A DNA stretch of 64,000 bases from Spirosomataceae bacterium TFI 002 (lineage in GTDB: Bacteria > Bacteroidota > Bacteroidia > Cytophagales > Spirosomataceae): NCBI GenBank assembly GCA_900230115.1, contig LT907983.1, forward strand, positions 3,239,001-3,303,000, read 5' to 3'. Both the position numbers and the translations under genes were made by a program. Shown here piece by piece: positions 8,221 through 18,049 of this stretch. The notes under the pieces were generated by a model. The model ran no database searches, was not told the DNA's origin, and was given only the letters and a program-made list of their open reading frames with translations. Numbering within the stretch: position 1 is the stretch's first letter; each line of letters starts with the position of its first letter.

Positions 8221-11217
8221 TCAATTGCCTTTAATAAAAGCAACTAAATCCGCCATATCATTCACACTAATGTTTGCTTCCAGGCCATCTGGCATCGCAG
8301 ATGACTTAGAGGGGGTTTTGCTTTTAATGCTTTCTTTATCAATGGTTTGAGTATGCCCACCCATTTGTTTTAGTGAAATTGTTTGATCATTTTCAGCAGT
8401 AATAATCCCAGTCAATAGCTCTCCTTTCTGTAATGTAATTTCCCATTGAGCATATTTGTCGGCTATAGAGTTGTTAGGGTTGATGATTTCTGTAATTATA
8501 GAGTTTTGGTTTCTACTTTTTAAGGTCGAAAGGTCTGGCCCAAAATCCACTGCGTTGGTGATCTGGGGCATCATGTGACAAATGGAGCAGTTGCTTTGAA
8601 AAATTTCACGTCCCTTTTTTGCATCTCCTTTTAAGTCGGCAGCTACAAGGTAGTTTTGTAAAATAGCTTTTCTATCTTCATTTACTGCAAATACCTCTCT
8701 GGCCGCAGTTCGGACATCTTCCTCATCGTTGTTCATCATTTCCACAATTTGTGGCCATTGTAGGTCTGATTGGCTAATGTTTCCTTTTTTTACCTCGGCA
8801 ATTAGATGAAGAAGCGACTTTTTGTTTCTAGTTAAATATGAAACCCATTCACTTTTTGATGCCTTACTCATGCGGCTAAAAGTGGTGCTTATTTTAGCCA
8901 ACTCTATCGAACTTAACTTTGATGGTAAAACTTTTAAAGCTGCGAGTTGATCTTGTGCAATTTCACTTTTAGATGCTAGGTCAATAATGAATACTTGAAT
9001 TTCAGATTCGCGAGAAGTGGATAAAAGAGCAAGAGCATCTTCTTTAAAACTTACATTGCTAGATAACAGAAATCTTTTTCTTAGTTCTGCTGCGGGCTTT
9101 CCTTGAGTTGGTAAGTCTATTTTTTGAAAAAGGTTTGCCACACTCACTCTATAAGGATGCGAAGGGGAGCTAAGAAAGGAAGTGAACAATTCCTGTTTTA
9201 ACTTCTCGTTGATTGCAAAGCCTACTTTACGATATTTCCAATAGTCTGCCAAGCCGCCAATTGCTGCTGCTTGCCACCAGTCGTTTTCTTGCTGACCATC
9301 TACACATTTTTGTAAAAATCTACTATCAGCTTTTTTTGCCAATGTAGATGCTAGGTGGTTTATAAAGTCATTTTTTTGCTCATTTTCAGTTCCTATTGCA
9401 TTTGTAATAGCATCAAAAAGTTCGAACTCTTTGCCTTCAAAGGCTACAATAGCAGCCATTCCAGTCCATTGGTCATTCATGTCTTTAATGGCAATAGATA
9501 GTTGAAGATCCTCTTTTCCTTCAAAGTCGAAAAATGCGGATGAACATAGCCATTGATGCCTCACTTTTGGGTTTTCGTCCTGAGCTAATATTTTTACTTT
9601 TGAAAGTAGATCCTTATTTTTTAGAAAGTCTAAATTACGATCAATGAGTTGTAACGCGTTTTCTTTTATCCCACTTTCCTTGCTATTAAGTGAAGCTGTG
9701 AGGTCTTCTGCATTTAGTTTTCCCCAATCTTGTAAAAGCCATAATGCAGGTATTTTGGCTAGATCATTTTGTCCTTGAAGGGATTGCTTAAGTTTTTCCG
9801 CCACAGAGATGTCCTTCCGTTGAAATAGTAATCGCTGAGCAGTTCTTCTATACCAGCCATTATTGTTACTGAGTAAATCAACTAGTTCTGAGGAGGTTTT
9901 GGAGGAAAGATTCAGCTTGTTAAGCCAATCCATCGCAATCCCGCTTGTTGGAGTTATTCTGTAAATTCTGCCTTTATTTGTTCCATTATATAATGCTCCA
10001 CTTTCGTTTACTTCTTCGCTCATCCATTCAGGGTGTTCAACTATTTGTCTGTAGTAGTCAATTACATAAAGTGCTCCGTCTGGCCCCACATAGAAATTCA
10101 CAGGCCTAAACCATGGGTCTTTACTCGCCAAGAATTCTTTGTTTTCTAACAACCTTTTACCTGTGAACGACGCTCCTTTGGGTTGAATGACATCAGCATG
10201 TACAAGGTTATGAACTGGTTCGCCTACAAATGTTACATTATTAAAGTTTGGTCCAAAAGCTCCTCCGTCGTACCAAGTTATCCCGCAACTTGAAGTTACA
10301 ATACCCACATCTGTCAAGAGTTGGTGGTTTGGGTTTTCGGTGATAGGGAAAACCTCGCAAGCGTTTCCATGGTCTGAGAACTTTTCCATGGCCTCTGCTA
10401 AAACTAGATTTCGGTTTTTGTCAAGATATCGGGCGTCCATTGCTTCATAAAATAAATGATTGGCATTGTCGGTATAAAATCTATGCCCCCAAGGATCGGT
10501 GGTGTGACCATATTGAGATTCACCAGAAAGTGATTCTATTTCGAAGGTTTCAGGCTTGAAACGCACACTTCTACCGTCGGCATTGTCATTCAGTTTTGAT
10601 GCTTTAGGATTATTAGGAAATCGCACATCAGAGCCTTTGTCACCAAATACATGCTCATAAGAAAAAGAATTAATAGCCCCTGAATGAGCTACGTATATCC
10701 AATTATCCACACCAAATTTTGGCGTATTCATATTATGTTGTGGGTTGGAGAGCGAAAAACCAGTAAGCATTGCTTCTTTACGATCAGCCTTACCATCTTT
10801 GTTTTTATCGCTTATAAAAAGAACATCAGGAGCGTCTGCAACTAATAAGCCGTCTTCCCATTTCATAATTCCCATAGGTAGTGTTAGGCTATCTGCAAAA
10901 ACCTCGCTTTTGTCGGGGAAACCATCGCCATTGGTGTCTATCAAACGTTTGATTTTTCCAGTTTTGCTTAAGTCCATTGGGTAGCCTGGCATTTCTGCTA
11001 CATAGAAGTTACCATCTTCATCAATTTCCATGGCTACAGGGTCACAAATGAGAGGCTCAGAGGCTACGAGTTCAATTTTAAAGCCGTCCATAATTTCAAA
11101 ATCTGAAAGTGCTTTCAATAGCTCAGGACTAAGGTCAGTATTGTTAGAAGAAATTGAATTGGGAGTCTTTTGGCAAGCTAGAGCAACAAAGCAAAGTAGA
11201 ATAATAGATCGTTTCAT
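8221..11217 (-). CDS. PVC-type heme-binding CxxCH lipoprotein (membrane-bound dehydrogenase/HEAT/cytochrome c)
   Basis: A large secreted redox protein. The start at 11217 gives MKRSIILLCFVALAC, a lipoprotein signal with the lipobox cysteine, so it is probably anchored in a membrane facing the periplasm or surface. The first half is a beta-propeller of the membrane-bound dehydrogenase type (ISDKNKDGKADR, DTNGDGFPDKS calcium-like loops, YGHTTDPWGHRFYTDN). The middle is helical and repeat-like (HEAT-like). The C-terminal domain is a cytochrome c with the haem motif CSICH at about residues 875–880. Such proteins are thought to oxidise sugars or related compounds. The substrate is unknown. A terminator separates it from the two genes to its right. 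Confidence 0.9.
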   Translation of the reverse strand: MKRSIILLCFVALACQKTPNSISSNNTDLSPELLKALSDFEIMDGFKIELVASEPLICDPVAMEIDEDGNFYVAEMPGYPMDLSKTGKIKRLIDTNGDGFPDKSEVFADSLTLPMGIMKWEDGLLVADAPDVLFISDKNKDGKADRKEAMLTGFSLSNPQHNMNTPKFGVDNWIYVAHSGAINSFSYEHVFGDKGSDVRFPNNPKASKLNDNADGRSVRFKPETFEIESLSGESQYGHTTDPWGHRFYTDNANHLFYEAMDARYLDKNRNLVLAEAMEKFSDHGNACEVFPITENPNHQLLTDVGIVTSSCGITWYDGGAFGPNFNNVTFVGEPVHNLVHADVIQPKGASFTGKRLLENKEFLASKDPWFRPVNFYVGPDGALYVIDYYRQIVEHPEWMSEEVNESGALYNGTNKGRIYRITPTSGIAMDWLNKLNLSSKTSSELVDLLSNNNGWYRRTAQRLLFQRKDISVAEKLKQSLQGQNDLAKIPALWLLQDWGKLNAEDLTASLNSKESGIKENALQLIDRNLDFLKNKDLLSKVKILAQDENPKVRHQWLCSSAFFDFEGKEDLQLSIAIKDMNDQWTGMAAIVAFEGKEFELFDAITNAIGTENEQKNDFINHLASTLAKKADSRFLQKCVDGQQENDWWQAAAIGGLADYWKYRKVGFAINEKLKQELFTSFLSSPSHPYRVSVANLFQKIDLPTQGKPAAELRKRFLLSSNVSFKEDALALLSTSRESEIQVFIIDLASKSEIAQDQLAALKVLPSKLSSIELAKISTTFSRMSKASKSEWVSYLTRNKKSLLHLIAEVKKGNISQSDLQWPQIVEMMNNDEEDVRTAAREVFAVNEDRKAILQNYLVAADLKGDAKKGREIFQSNCSICHMMPQITNAVDFGPDLSTLKSRNQNSIITEIINPNNSIADKYAQWEITLQKGELLTGIITAENDQTISLKQMGGHTQTIDKESIKSKTPSKSSAMPDGLEANISVNDMADLVAFIKGN

Positions 11218-11282
11218 GGAAGGGGCTTTTTTGTACAATTTAATCACAAAAGATGAAGTGTAACGTGATTACAACAAAAAAA

Positions 11283-11309
11283 ACGTCCAAAACTAATAGT
11301 TTTGGACGT
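11283..11309 (-). terminator. Rho-independent terminator for the leftward DUF1080–sorbosone dehydrogenase pair
   Basis: Perfect 12-bp arms ACGTCCAAAACT / AGTTTTGGACGT with an AAT loop. On the minus strand the stem is followed by eight or more T residues, so it stops transcription coming from the right. Confidence 0.9.
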
Positions 11310-11332
11310 CCCTTATAATTGGTATATTCCTT

Positions 11333-13246
11333 CTATCTCAGCGAGTTAATATAAGCTGCAATTTTAAGTGCATCGCTTTTTGGAACTTGCGGCATAGCAG
11401 CCATTGGGGTTGCATATCCAGGCCAGTTTTGAGGCTCTGGTTTGTAGATCAAATCCACAATTCGCTGATCACTATAGTTTCTTTTTGCTATGTCTTTAAA
11501 AGCTGGACCTATCACCTTCTTATCTTGAGTGTGACAAGCCAAGCAGGTATTCTTTTGCAAGATATTTTTTACACTCGCAAATGTTGGCTTTGCACTTGGC
11601 CCATCTGGGCTCGTAGGAGCTTTGGTAGTAGCAATTGCTGAACTAGCTTTCGCATTTCCAGAGTCGGTACTTTTTATTTCGCTGCTAGTAAGTTTGGCTC
11701 CTGCAGGAATATTATTAAGTGTATAGTAGGCCGTAGGGTGAACCAATGACCAATAGTTTGTAGATGCTCTCACTCCATCTAAGTTGATTTCGTGGACAAA
11801 ATATGGTCTAAGTCCTTCAACAACTAATCTTACCTTTTTGCGATCAGACGATAATTTTAGCCCTTTTATTTTCAGTTCTTCTCTCTTTACAGGAGGAGAA
11901 CCATATACTGCATGATGCTTGTATATAAAGCTTGATATAGAATATGAAGCTAAGTCTTCGGCAGATTTAGCATCTACTGGCATAGTAAATTCAATTTCGA
12001 AACCATCGGGCATTGCACGCACGGCAAGCATCTCAAATGGAAGTTTCCCGTTCCATGCTAACCTTTGTAATCCTTGATTGGCATCTCCTGCTGATCCCCA
12101 TCCTCTATTTGTTTCACCCACGAAAAGTGATCCGTCTTTGGCCCAATCCATTCGCATTACACCTGACTGAAAGTTGCTTCTGAAATCAATAGAAGCTCCT
12201 TGCCATTCGCCTTTTACTTTTTCCATGAATACTCTCATGATCTTTGATTGACCTTGATCTCCAACAAATACTTGACCTGCAAAGGGACCAAAAGCACCTT
12301 GGGTATCGTCTCTTACAAGTTCAGAAGTAGAAACTCCTTGAATTCCATAAGGTAGCCAAACCAATGGAGTTTGAACTTGAGGGTACTTTTCTTTAAGTTC
12401 ATATAGTGCTACTCCTTCTTCTGCAGCATTGTTTTCGGGTTTTATAATCCTTCCCATGTCGTTTCTCTTGCGATCAACATCTCTTTCTGCATAAAACTGT
12501 TCTTCTGTTAGTTTTACTTTGGAATAGCCAGGCTCATTCCACTTTAATCCGGCTGGATGTCCCATGAATGCACCTTCTTTTACGTGCCAAATACCACCAG
12601 TTCCCATCCAGTCACCTTGGTTGTCTGTGTAAAACAATTCACCATCTATCATACCTAGGCCAGCAGGGGAGCGAACACCTGTTGCCCACATTTTTCGCAT
12701 ACCATCAGGCATGATTTTGAAAATCCATCCTCTAGTAGGAACTCTGCTTTCTCCTCTCCACCATTCTTCATCGCCAAAGGCAACATTGCCCGATACGAAC
12801 ATACCTCCATCGGGAGCTATTTTTGGTCCAAAAGAATATTCGTGATAATGCCCAGATACTGGCCAAGCATGTACAGTCTCGTAAACATCAGCTTTGCCGT
12901 CACCATCAGTATCTTCAAGTTTGGTAAGTTCTCCACGCTGAGCACAGTACAAAGCTCCTTCAAAATACTCAAGGCCTAATATTTCGTGTAGTCCACTTGC
13001 GAATTTTTTGAAGTAAGGGTTTCTACTAGTTGGGTTTTCCAAAATCCAAACATCTCCTCTTCTTGTAGAGATTGCCAAATTTCCATTTGGGAGTGTTTTT
13101 AATCCTCCTACTTCCAAAAGAATGTTCTCAGGAACTGGTGGAGTTATGATTCTGTAAAAGTCTTCTTCTTTTGGCGATTCTTGTGCCAATACGCCAAAGG
13201 CAAAAAGAAATAGGATTGGTGTAACTATATATTTAAAGGTTTTCAT
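11333..13246 (-). CDS. Secreted glucose/sorbosone dehydrogenase-like protein with C-terminal cytochrome c domain
   Basis: The ATG at 13246 was preferred to the one at 13258, because it has a GAAAGG ribosome site and opens directly on a signal peptide ending in GVLAQ. The N-terminal two thirds form a soluble-dehydrogenase beta-propeller (LPNGNLAISTRRGDVW, EDTDGDGKADVYE, GVRSPAGLGM). The C-terminal ~100 residues are a cytochrome c domain with the haem motif CLACH and a later Met-rich PMAAMPQ segment that may supply the axial ligand. It lies 13 bp after the DUF1080 gene and is probably co-transcribed with it, which suggests extracytoplasmic oxidation of a carbohydrate. The substrate is not known. 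Confidence 0.88.
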   Translation of the reverse strand: MKTFKYIVTPILFLFAFGVLAQESPKEEDFYRIITPPVPENILLEVGGLKTLPNGNLAISTRRGDVWILENPTSRNPYFKKFASGLHEILGLEYFEGALYCAQRGELTKLEDTDGDGKADVYETVHAWPVSGHYHEYSFGPKIAPDGGMFVSGNVAFGDEEWWRGESRVPTRGWIFKIMPDGMRKMWATGVRSPAGLGMIDGELFYTDNQGDWMGTGGIWHVKEGAFMGHPAGLKWNEPGYSKVKLTEEQFYAERDVDRKRNDMGRIIKPENNAAEEGVALYELKEKYPQVQTPLVWLPYGIQGVSTSELVRDDTQGAFGPFAGQVFVGDQGQSKIMRVFMEKVKGEWQGASIDFRSNFQSGVMRMDWAKDGSLFVGETNRGWGSAGDANQGLQRLAWNGKLPFEMLAVRAMPDGFEIEFTMPVDAKSAEDLASYSISSFIYKHHAVYGSPPVKREELKIKGLKLSSDRKKVRLVVEGLRPYFVHEINLDGVRASTNYWSLVHPTAYYTLNNIPAGAKLTSSEIKSTDSGNAKASSAIATTKAPTSPDGPSAKPTFASVKNILQKNTCLACHTQDKKVIGPAFKDIAKRNYSDQRIVDLIYKPEPQNWPGYATPMAAMPQVPKSDALKIAAYINSLR

Positions 13247-13259
13247 TGTGCCTTTCATA

Positions 13260-15074
13260 TTAATAAATGATTGAATAAGAGAATTGGTCGCCAGGTATTG
13301 GAATCACTAGTTCCTGAGAGTTGCTGAGTTTTCTAATCAGCACAGAAGAATCCGAATTGAGTTGAATGTAGTAGTTTTTGTCATCTACTGCATAGAGCCC
13401 TGGAGATACCTGCTCAATTTTAGAACCGGTAGCCAGTCTAGCAAACAAACCTGGATTGTTCTCAATTTTCAATGTTCGTGTGAAATATTTGTCTTCAATA
13501 ACTGAAGTATTGTCGCTTACTTTTGCTCCATGTATTTGATAGTGGAAAGTTGGAACGTCATTCGCATCTAAAGTGTAACCCTTAGGCTTATATCCTGTTC
13601 CAGATGTGTCATTTGGCCATGGATTAACAGATGATTTAGAAAAAAGTAAATCATTGTTCAGTAAGACAACTGATCCAGTAGGTCTTGAAGAGCCATCTCC
13701 ACGATCGTTCCACATTGGGGTTGCATCTAAGAAGCCTCCTCTCCAAACTTGAATTATCGCTCCTTTGTCTAAGTCATAAGTATAATGTCTTCCACTTGGG
13801 CTTCCTACTGAAGCTGCGTGTACCACACGAAACTTTCCAACTTCTGGCTTTTGGATGTCCATGAAGCTTCTCAATACTGTATTGTTGGTCGCATGAACGA
13901 GAATTGGATCGGTCATTTTGTTTCCTATCATTGCTGTTGGGCTGCTCAATGCTGTGTCTCTAAACCCTGGACCTGCAACAAATAAGCCTAGAGTTGGCTG
14001 CATCCAACCATCGTACTTTGCATTAGAAAAAGTCAGCTTATGAGTCCCTTTGGTTAGGGTTACCTTGCCTTTGCGGCCATCATTAGAACCAGTATATTTG
14101 TTTGGAATTACCTCTTTGCCATCAATACTTAATAGGTTATTTGAAGCAGAGTAAAGCGTGAATGTATACTCTCCGTCGCTAGGAGCCATTAAATCCGCAG
14201 TCATGATATAAGCGAAATTGTTGTTTTGTTTCAAAAACTCCCAAGTCATACTCTCTATTTTTCCTTTTTCGTCCGGAGCGAGTGCAAATGGATCAACATT
14301 TGGGTCATAAGAGTTGTAGTTAACAGCATAGTTAATATTTGAAACTTGAGCAGCTGGCTTATCAAAGTTAGAAACTTGTATGTTTCTAAAAGCTAAAGAT
14401 CCATGATCTCCTTGAAGTCTTAAAGGGCCTTTTGCAACTTCTTTGGCGAATCCTCCTCTTGTGATACCAGAAAGCTCAACGTTTTCATGAAGCACGATAC
14501 CATTGAGTTTGATTACAAGAATCTTAGCATTTGACGTTTTTTTTCCTGCTTTGTCAAATCTTGGGGCTTGAAACGAGATTTCCATATGTTGCCAAAGTCC
14601 AGGTGCTTTTGCTGCATTTACTCTTGGAGCAGTTCCTTCGTAGCCTTCCATTCCTTTAGGTTTTGTATCGTCCCATCGCTCATAAATTCCACCGCAGTCA
14701 TAATATTTAGGAGATGGAGAGCCCCAGCTGTCGAGCAGCTGAATTTCATATCTACCTTGAAGGTAAACACCAGAATTAGACTCTTTAGCCATCATAAAAT
14801 CAAATGAGATATCTAAATCTCCGTGTTCGAATTTACTTATTAATTCGTATTGTGTTCCATATTTTCCTTGCTCATGAGTACAAGCTAAAACCCCTTGTCC
14901 GGGTGTAGTAGAAAGTTCGTTTTTCTTTATAATACTCGCAGAAGCATCACCCACGATAGTCCAATTGCCGCCACCGCCAGTAAAAGCGTCAAGTGAGTTA
15001 AGCGGAATCATTTCTTGTGCCATGCTAGACGAAATGACGCATGTTAGCAAAATTGCCAATAGCTTTTTGTTCAT
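13260..15074 (-). CDS. Secreted DUF1080 (3-keto-disaccharide hydrolase-like) protein with PA14-type domain
   Basis: Residues 1–19 form a signal peptide (SSSMAQ end). Residues ~20–235 are a DUF1080 beta-jelly-roll: the GNWTIVGDASASI opening, then SGVYLQGRYEIQLLDSWG and a GGIYERWD segment. This is followed by a PA14-like module (about 250–365, with GEYTFTLYSASNNLLSIDG) and a C-terminal region I cannot assign. DUF1080 proteins include enzymes that hydrolyse 3-keto-glycosides. Together with the downstream cytochrome-linked dehydrogenase this suggests an oxidise-then-hydrolyse route for sugars outside the cytoplasm. The route is inferred, not shown. Confidence 0.88.
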   Translation of the reverse strand: MNKKLLAILLTCVISSSMAQEMIPLNSLDAFTGGGGNWTIVGDASASIIKKNELSTTPGQGVLACTHEQGKYGTQYELISKFEHGDLDISFDFMMAKESNSGVYLQGRYEIQLLDSWGSPSPKYYDCGGIYERWDDTKPKGMEGYEGTAPRVNAAKAPGLWQHMEISFQAPRFDKAGKKTSNAKILVIKLNGIVLHENVELSGITRGGFAKEVAKGPLRLQGDHGSLAFRNIQVSNFDKPAAQVSNINYAVNYNSYDPNVDPFALAPDEKGKIESMTWEFLKQNNNFAYIMTADLMAPSDGEYTFTLYSASNNLLSIDGKEVIPNKYTGSNDGRKGKVTLTKGTHKLTFSNAKYDGWMQPTLGLFVAGPGFRDTALSSPTAMIGNKMTDPILVHATNNTVLRSFMDIQKPEVGKFRVVHAASVGSPSGRHYTYDLDKGAIIQVWRGGFLDATPMWNDRGDGSSRPTGSVVLLNNDLLFSKSSVNPWPNDTSGTGYKPKGYTLDANDVPTFHYQIHGAKVSDNTSVIEDKYFTRTLKIENNPGLFARLATGSKIEQVSPGLYAVDDKNYYIQLNSDSSVLIRKLSNSQELVIPIPGDQFSYSIIY

Positions 15075-15251
15075 AGTTTATAATTAAGATTTTGGTGCCC
15101 CAAGTTAAGAAATGTAAAGGTATTTATGAACCCTATTTTTTTATTTATTAAAATAATTTAAAAATACAGTTTTGATATTTGAGTTTCTAAACCTTGGGAG
15201 CGAATCCTAAATAAATTACGATCTTTGTTTTTCATTATTGTTTAAGCACAA

Positions 15252-17075
15252 ATGCAGACTTATTTTAAGCTACTTTCATTTGCTGGCGATCTTAAAAAGT
15301 TTGTCATTCCTTTCGTTTTTACTTCACTTATTGCGGCGATTTTTGGAACCTTAAATTTGGTTTTACTGAAACCGATTTTGGATATTCTATTTGGAAAAGT
15401 AGGAGAGGGGGCAATTACCCAAATGCTAATAAAGCCAGCTGGCTTTAATGTACTGGAGTATTTCAACTATTATTTAGCAACATTTCTTACCGAAAATGGT
15501 AAAATAGGAGCACTTCAGTTTGTTTGTGTGGTTTTGGTTCTGGGTATTCTTATCGGTAATGTTTTTCGATATCTTTCTCTTCGCCTAATGGAGGGTTTCA
15601 AAGTAAATATGGTAGCAAATTTACGTCAGGCAATTTTTGAGAAATCGATTAAAATGCACCTCGGTTTCTTTAATAATGAACGCAAAGGAAACCTTATTTC
15701 AAGAATAACAACCGATGTACAGGAGGTAGAAAATAGCATTGCAAATACTTTCTCTGCAGGGATTAAAGAGCTCTTGCTCTTAATAGGCTACTTAGTTGCC
15801 CTTTTCATGATTTCGGTAAAACTTACTTTTTTTGCTTTGGTCGTGATTCCAATTACTGGGGCTTTTTTAGGTATTATTTTAAAAAGGTTGCGTCACGATG
15901 CTGGACAAGGTCAACAGCGATTGAGTAATTTACTAAGTATAATGGACGAGGCCTTTGGCGGCATGCAAGTTGTAAAAGCATTTGTAGCCGAGCGTTTTTT
16001 TAGCAACAGGTTTTTGGAAGAAAATCAAGGCTATAAAAAATCTATTTTCTCTTATGCAGCTCGCCGAGAGTTGGCAAATCCATTCTCAGAAGTGATAGGT
16101 GTAAGTATGGTGGCCAGTCTATTATTATATGGTGGTAGCCTGATTTTATCTGACAATAGTGAGCTAGATGCATCTACTTTCATGGCGTATATTGCACTTT
16201 TTTCTCAAGTGGTAAGGCCAGCAAAAGACATTGCTCAGGCCTTCAGTGCTTCACAACGAGGTATAGCCTCTGGCCAAAGAATCCTTGAAATGCTAGATGC
16301 AGAAGAAGTAATCCAAGACAAGCCTAATGCAATTGAAATCTCAAGTTTTTATAAAAGCATAAAATATAACAACGTCTTTTTTGAATATGAAAAAGATACA
16401 CCTGTGTTGCAGGGCGTAAGTTTTGAATTAAAGAAAGGAAAAACCATCGCACTTGTGGGAACTTCTGGTGGAGGTAAGTCTACCATTGCCGATTTGCTTC
16501 CTCGCTTTTTTGATCCTACCAAAGGCGAGATTTTAATAGATGGTGTTAATGTTAAAACTGTTTCTCAATCCTCGCTCCGTCAACAAATGGGATTGGTTAG
16601 TCAAGAGGCTTTTATGATCAATGATAGCATTCGAGCAAATATTGATTTTGGGCGAAATGAAACTGAGGAAACGATCATAAATGCTGCAAAAATTGCAAAC
16701 GCTCATGACTTCATCATGGCTCAGGCCGATGGTTACGATACTATTATTGGAGATCGTGGAACTAGACTTTCTGGAGGGCAAAGGCAGCGTGTTTCTATCG
16801 CAAGAGCTGTATTGCAAAATCCTCCTATTTTGATTTTGGACGAGGCAACTTCTGCACTCGATACGGAATCCGAAAAGTTGGTGCAAGAAGCAATCATGCA
16901 TCTCATGCAAGACAGAACTTCATTAATTATTGCTCACAGATTGAGTACGATTCAGCATGCCGATGAAATTTTAGTGATTAATAATGGGCAAGTTGTAGAA
17001 AGAGGTGATCATGAAACTCTTTTTGCTAAAACTGATGGTGTTTACCGAAGATTGGTAGATATGCAGGAGATTTAG
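15252..17075 (+). CDS. ABC transporter, fused permease/ATPase (MsbA-like exporter)
   Basis: A half-transporter of 607 residues. About six membrane segments lie in the first ~320 residues (type IV exporter fold), and the ATPase domain follows: Walker A GTSGGGKST, Q-loop VSQEAFM, signature LSGGQRQR, Walker B ILILDEATSALD and H-loop IAHRLST. It works as a homodimer in the inner membrane. Lipid A or phospholipid flipping is likely from family resemblance, but drug or peptide export cannot be excluded. It is divergently oriented from the DUF1080 gene. Confidence 0.9.
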   Translation: MQTYFKLLSFAGDLKKFVIPFVFTSLIAAIFGTLNLVLLKPILDILFGKVGEGAITQMLIKPAGFNVLEYFNYYLATFLTENGKIGALQFVCVVLVLGILIGNVFRYLSLRLMEGFKVNMVANLRQAIFEKSIKMHLGFFNNERKGNLISRITTDVQEVENSIANTFSAGIKELLLLIGYLVALFMISVKLTFFALVVIPITGAFLGIILKRLRHDAGQGQQRLSNLLSIMDEAFGGMQVVKAFVAERFFSNRFLEENQGYKKSIFSYAARRELANPFSEVIGVSMVASLLLYGGSLILSDNSELDASTFMAYIALFSQVVRPAKDIAQAFSASQRGIASGQRILEMLDAEEVIQDKPNAIEISSFYKSIKYNNVFFEYEKDTPVLQGVSFELKKGKTIALVGTSGGGKSTIADLLPRFFDPTKGEILIDGVNVKTVSQSSLRQQMGLVSQEAFMINDSIRANIDFGRNETEETIINAAKIANAHDFIMAQADGYDTIIGDRGTRLSGGQRQRVSIARAVLQNPPILILDEATSALDTESEKLVQEAIMHLMQDRTSLIIAHRLSTIQHADEILVINNGQVVERGDHETLFAKTDGVYRRLVDMQEI

Positions 17076-17275
17076 TGGTTTATTAAGTAGGAAGCAGAAG
17101 GTAGGAAGAAGGGAAGTCCATCGGCTTTGCTCAGGACTGCTTGGCAGTTCCTACATTGTTCTATTTAAGAACTGTTCATTTTACCGTCTTTGAAGTGAAA
17201 GTATAAGAACTTTGTGTCTTTGAGACTTCGTGGTTCAAATTATTTGAGACGAGTTCGTGGTTTAACTTAATAAAT

Positions 17276-17824
17276 ATGAATCAAGTCGAAATTTTAACGG
17301 AAAGAACAAAACTAAGATTAATTGAATTAGCTGACTTAGTCCCAATTCATGAATTACATTCTTTGCCCGAAACCGATGAATACAACACCTTAGGTATTCC
17401 GAAAGACATAGTAGAAACGAAAACCATTATAGAAGGCTGGATTGCAGAAAACGAAAAAGAGGAAATCAAGAATTATACTTTTGCCATTCAAAACAATACC
17501 GATAATGCATTCTTAGGTTTGTTCGGTTTTAAGCTTTGGGACAAAAAATATAGAAGAGGAGAGGTTTGGTATAAGATCCACTCCAAATATTGGAATAAAG
17601 GTATCGCCTCTGAAGTCTTGAAGGCAATGATTGATTTTGGTTTCAAAAAGCTAGACTTACACAGAATTCAAGCAGGATGTGCCGTAAATAACACTGGCTC
17701 TATAAAAGTGCTTGAAAAAGTCGGAATGCAAAGAGAAGGAATTGGTAGAGAGATGTTACCCTTAAAGTCTGGTTGGTCAGATAATTATCAATATGCTATT
17801 TTAGCTGGCGATCCAAGAGTTTAG
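17276..17824 (+). CDS. GNAT-family N-acetyltransferase (RimJ/RimL type)
   Basis: A 182-residue acetyltransferase opening with TERTKLRLIE, the usual RimJ/RimL N-terminus. Later motifs are GEVWYKIHSKYWNKGIASEVLKA (acetyl-CoA pyrophosphate loop) and LDLHRIQAGCAVNNTGSIKVLEKVGM. Enzymes of this type acetylate N-terminal or other amino groups of proteins, or small substrates. The target cannot be predicted. The 200-bp gap before it contains no recognisable gene. Confidence 0.9.
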   Translation: MNQVEILTERTKLRLIELADLVPIHELHSLPETDEYNTLGIPKDIVETKTIIEGWIAENEKEEIKNYTFAIQNNTDNAFLGLFGFKLWDKKYRRGEVWYKIHSKYWNKGIASEVLKAMIDFGFKKLDLHRIQAGCAVNNTGSIKVLEKVGMQREGIGREMLPLKSGWSDNYQYAILAGDPRV

Positions 17825-17938
17825 CGTTCAACTATGAGTTCTTGGCTTTAAGCTTTCGGCGATCAGCTTTTGATAGGATTCTAATTGTATATTCAGCTTT
17901 TTTAGAGAAAACTGTTTCAAATAGTATTTAGAGCACAT

Positions 17939-17965
17939 AAAAAAAGCCCCGAAGGGCATTTTTTT
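17939..17965. terminator. Bidirectional terminator between the GNAT gene and clpB
   Basis: A7-GCCC-CGAA-GGGC-A-T7: a short GC stem with a CGAA tetraloop, flanked by A and T runs. It can therefore act on both converging genes. Confidence 0.8.
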
Positions 17966-18049
17966 AGAATATGAAATATTCAAGCTTGGGCTTCAAGCTT
18001 CCAGAAAGTTTCCGAAAGCCGATACTCGATCGCTGACAGCCGATTGCTA

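Noticed and set aside
17076..17275. Small gene or attC-like site before the GNAT gene
   Set aside because: No frame over 30 codons with a good start and no pairing arms were seen.
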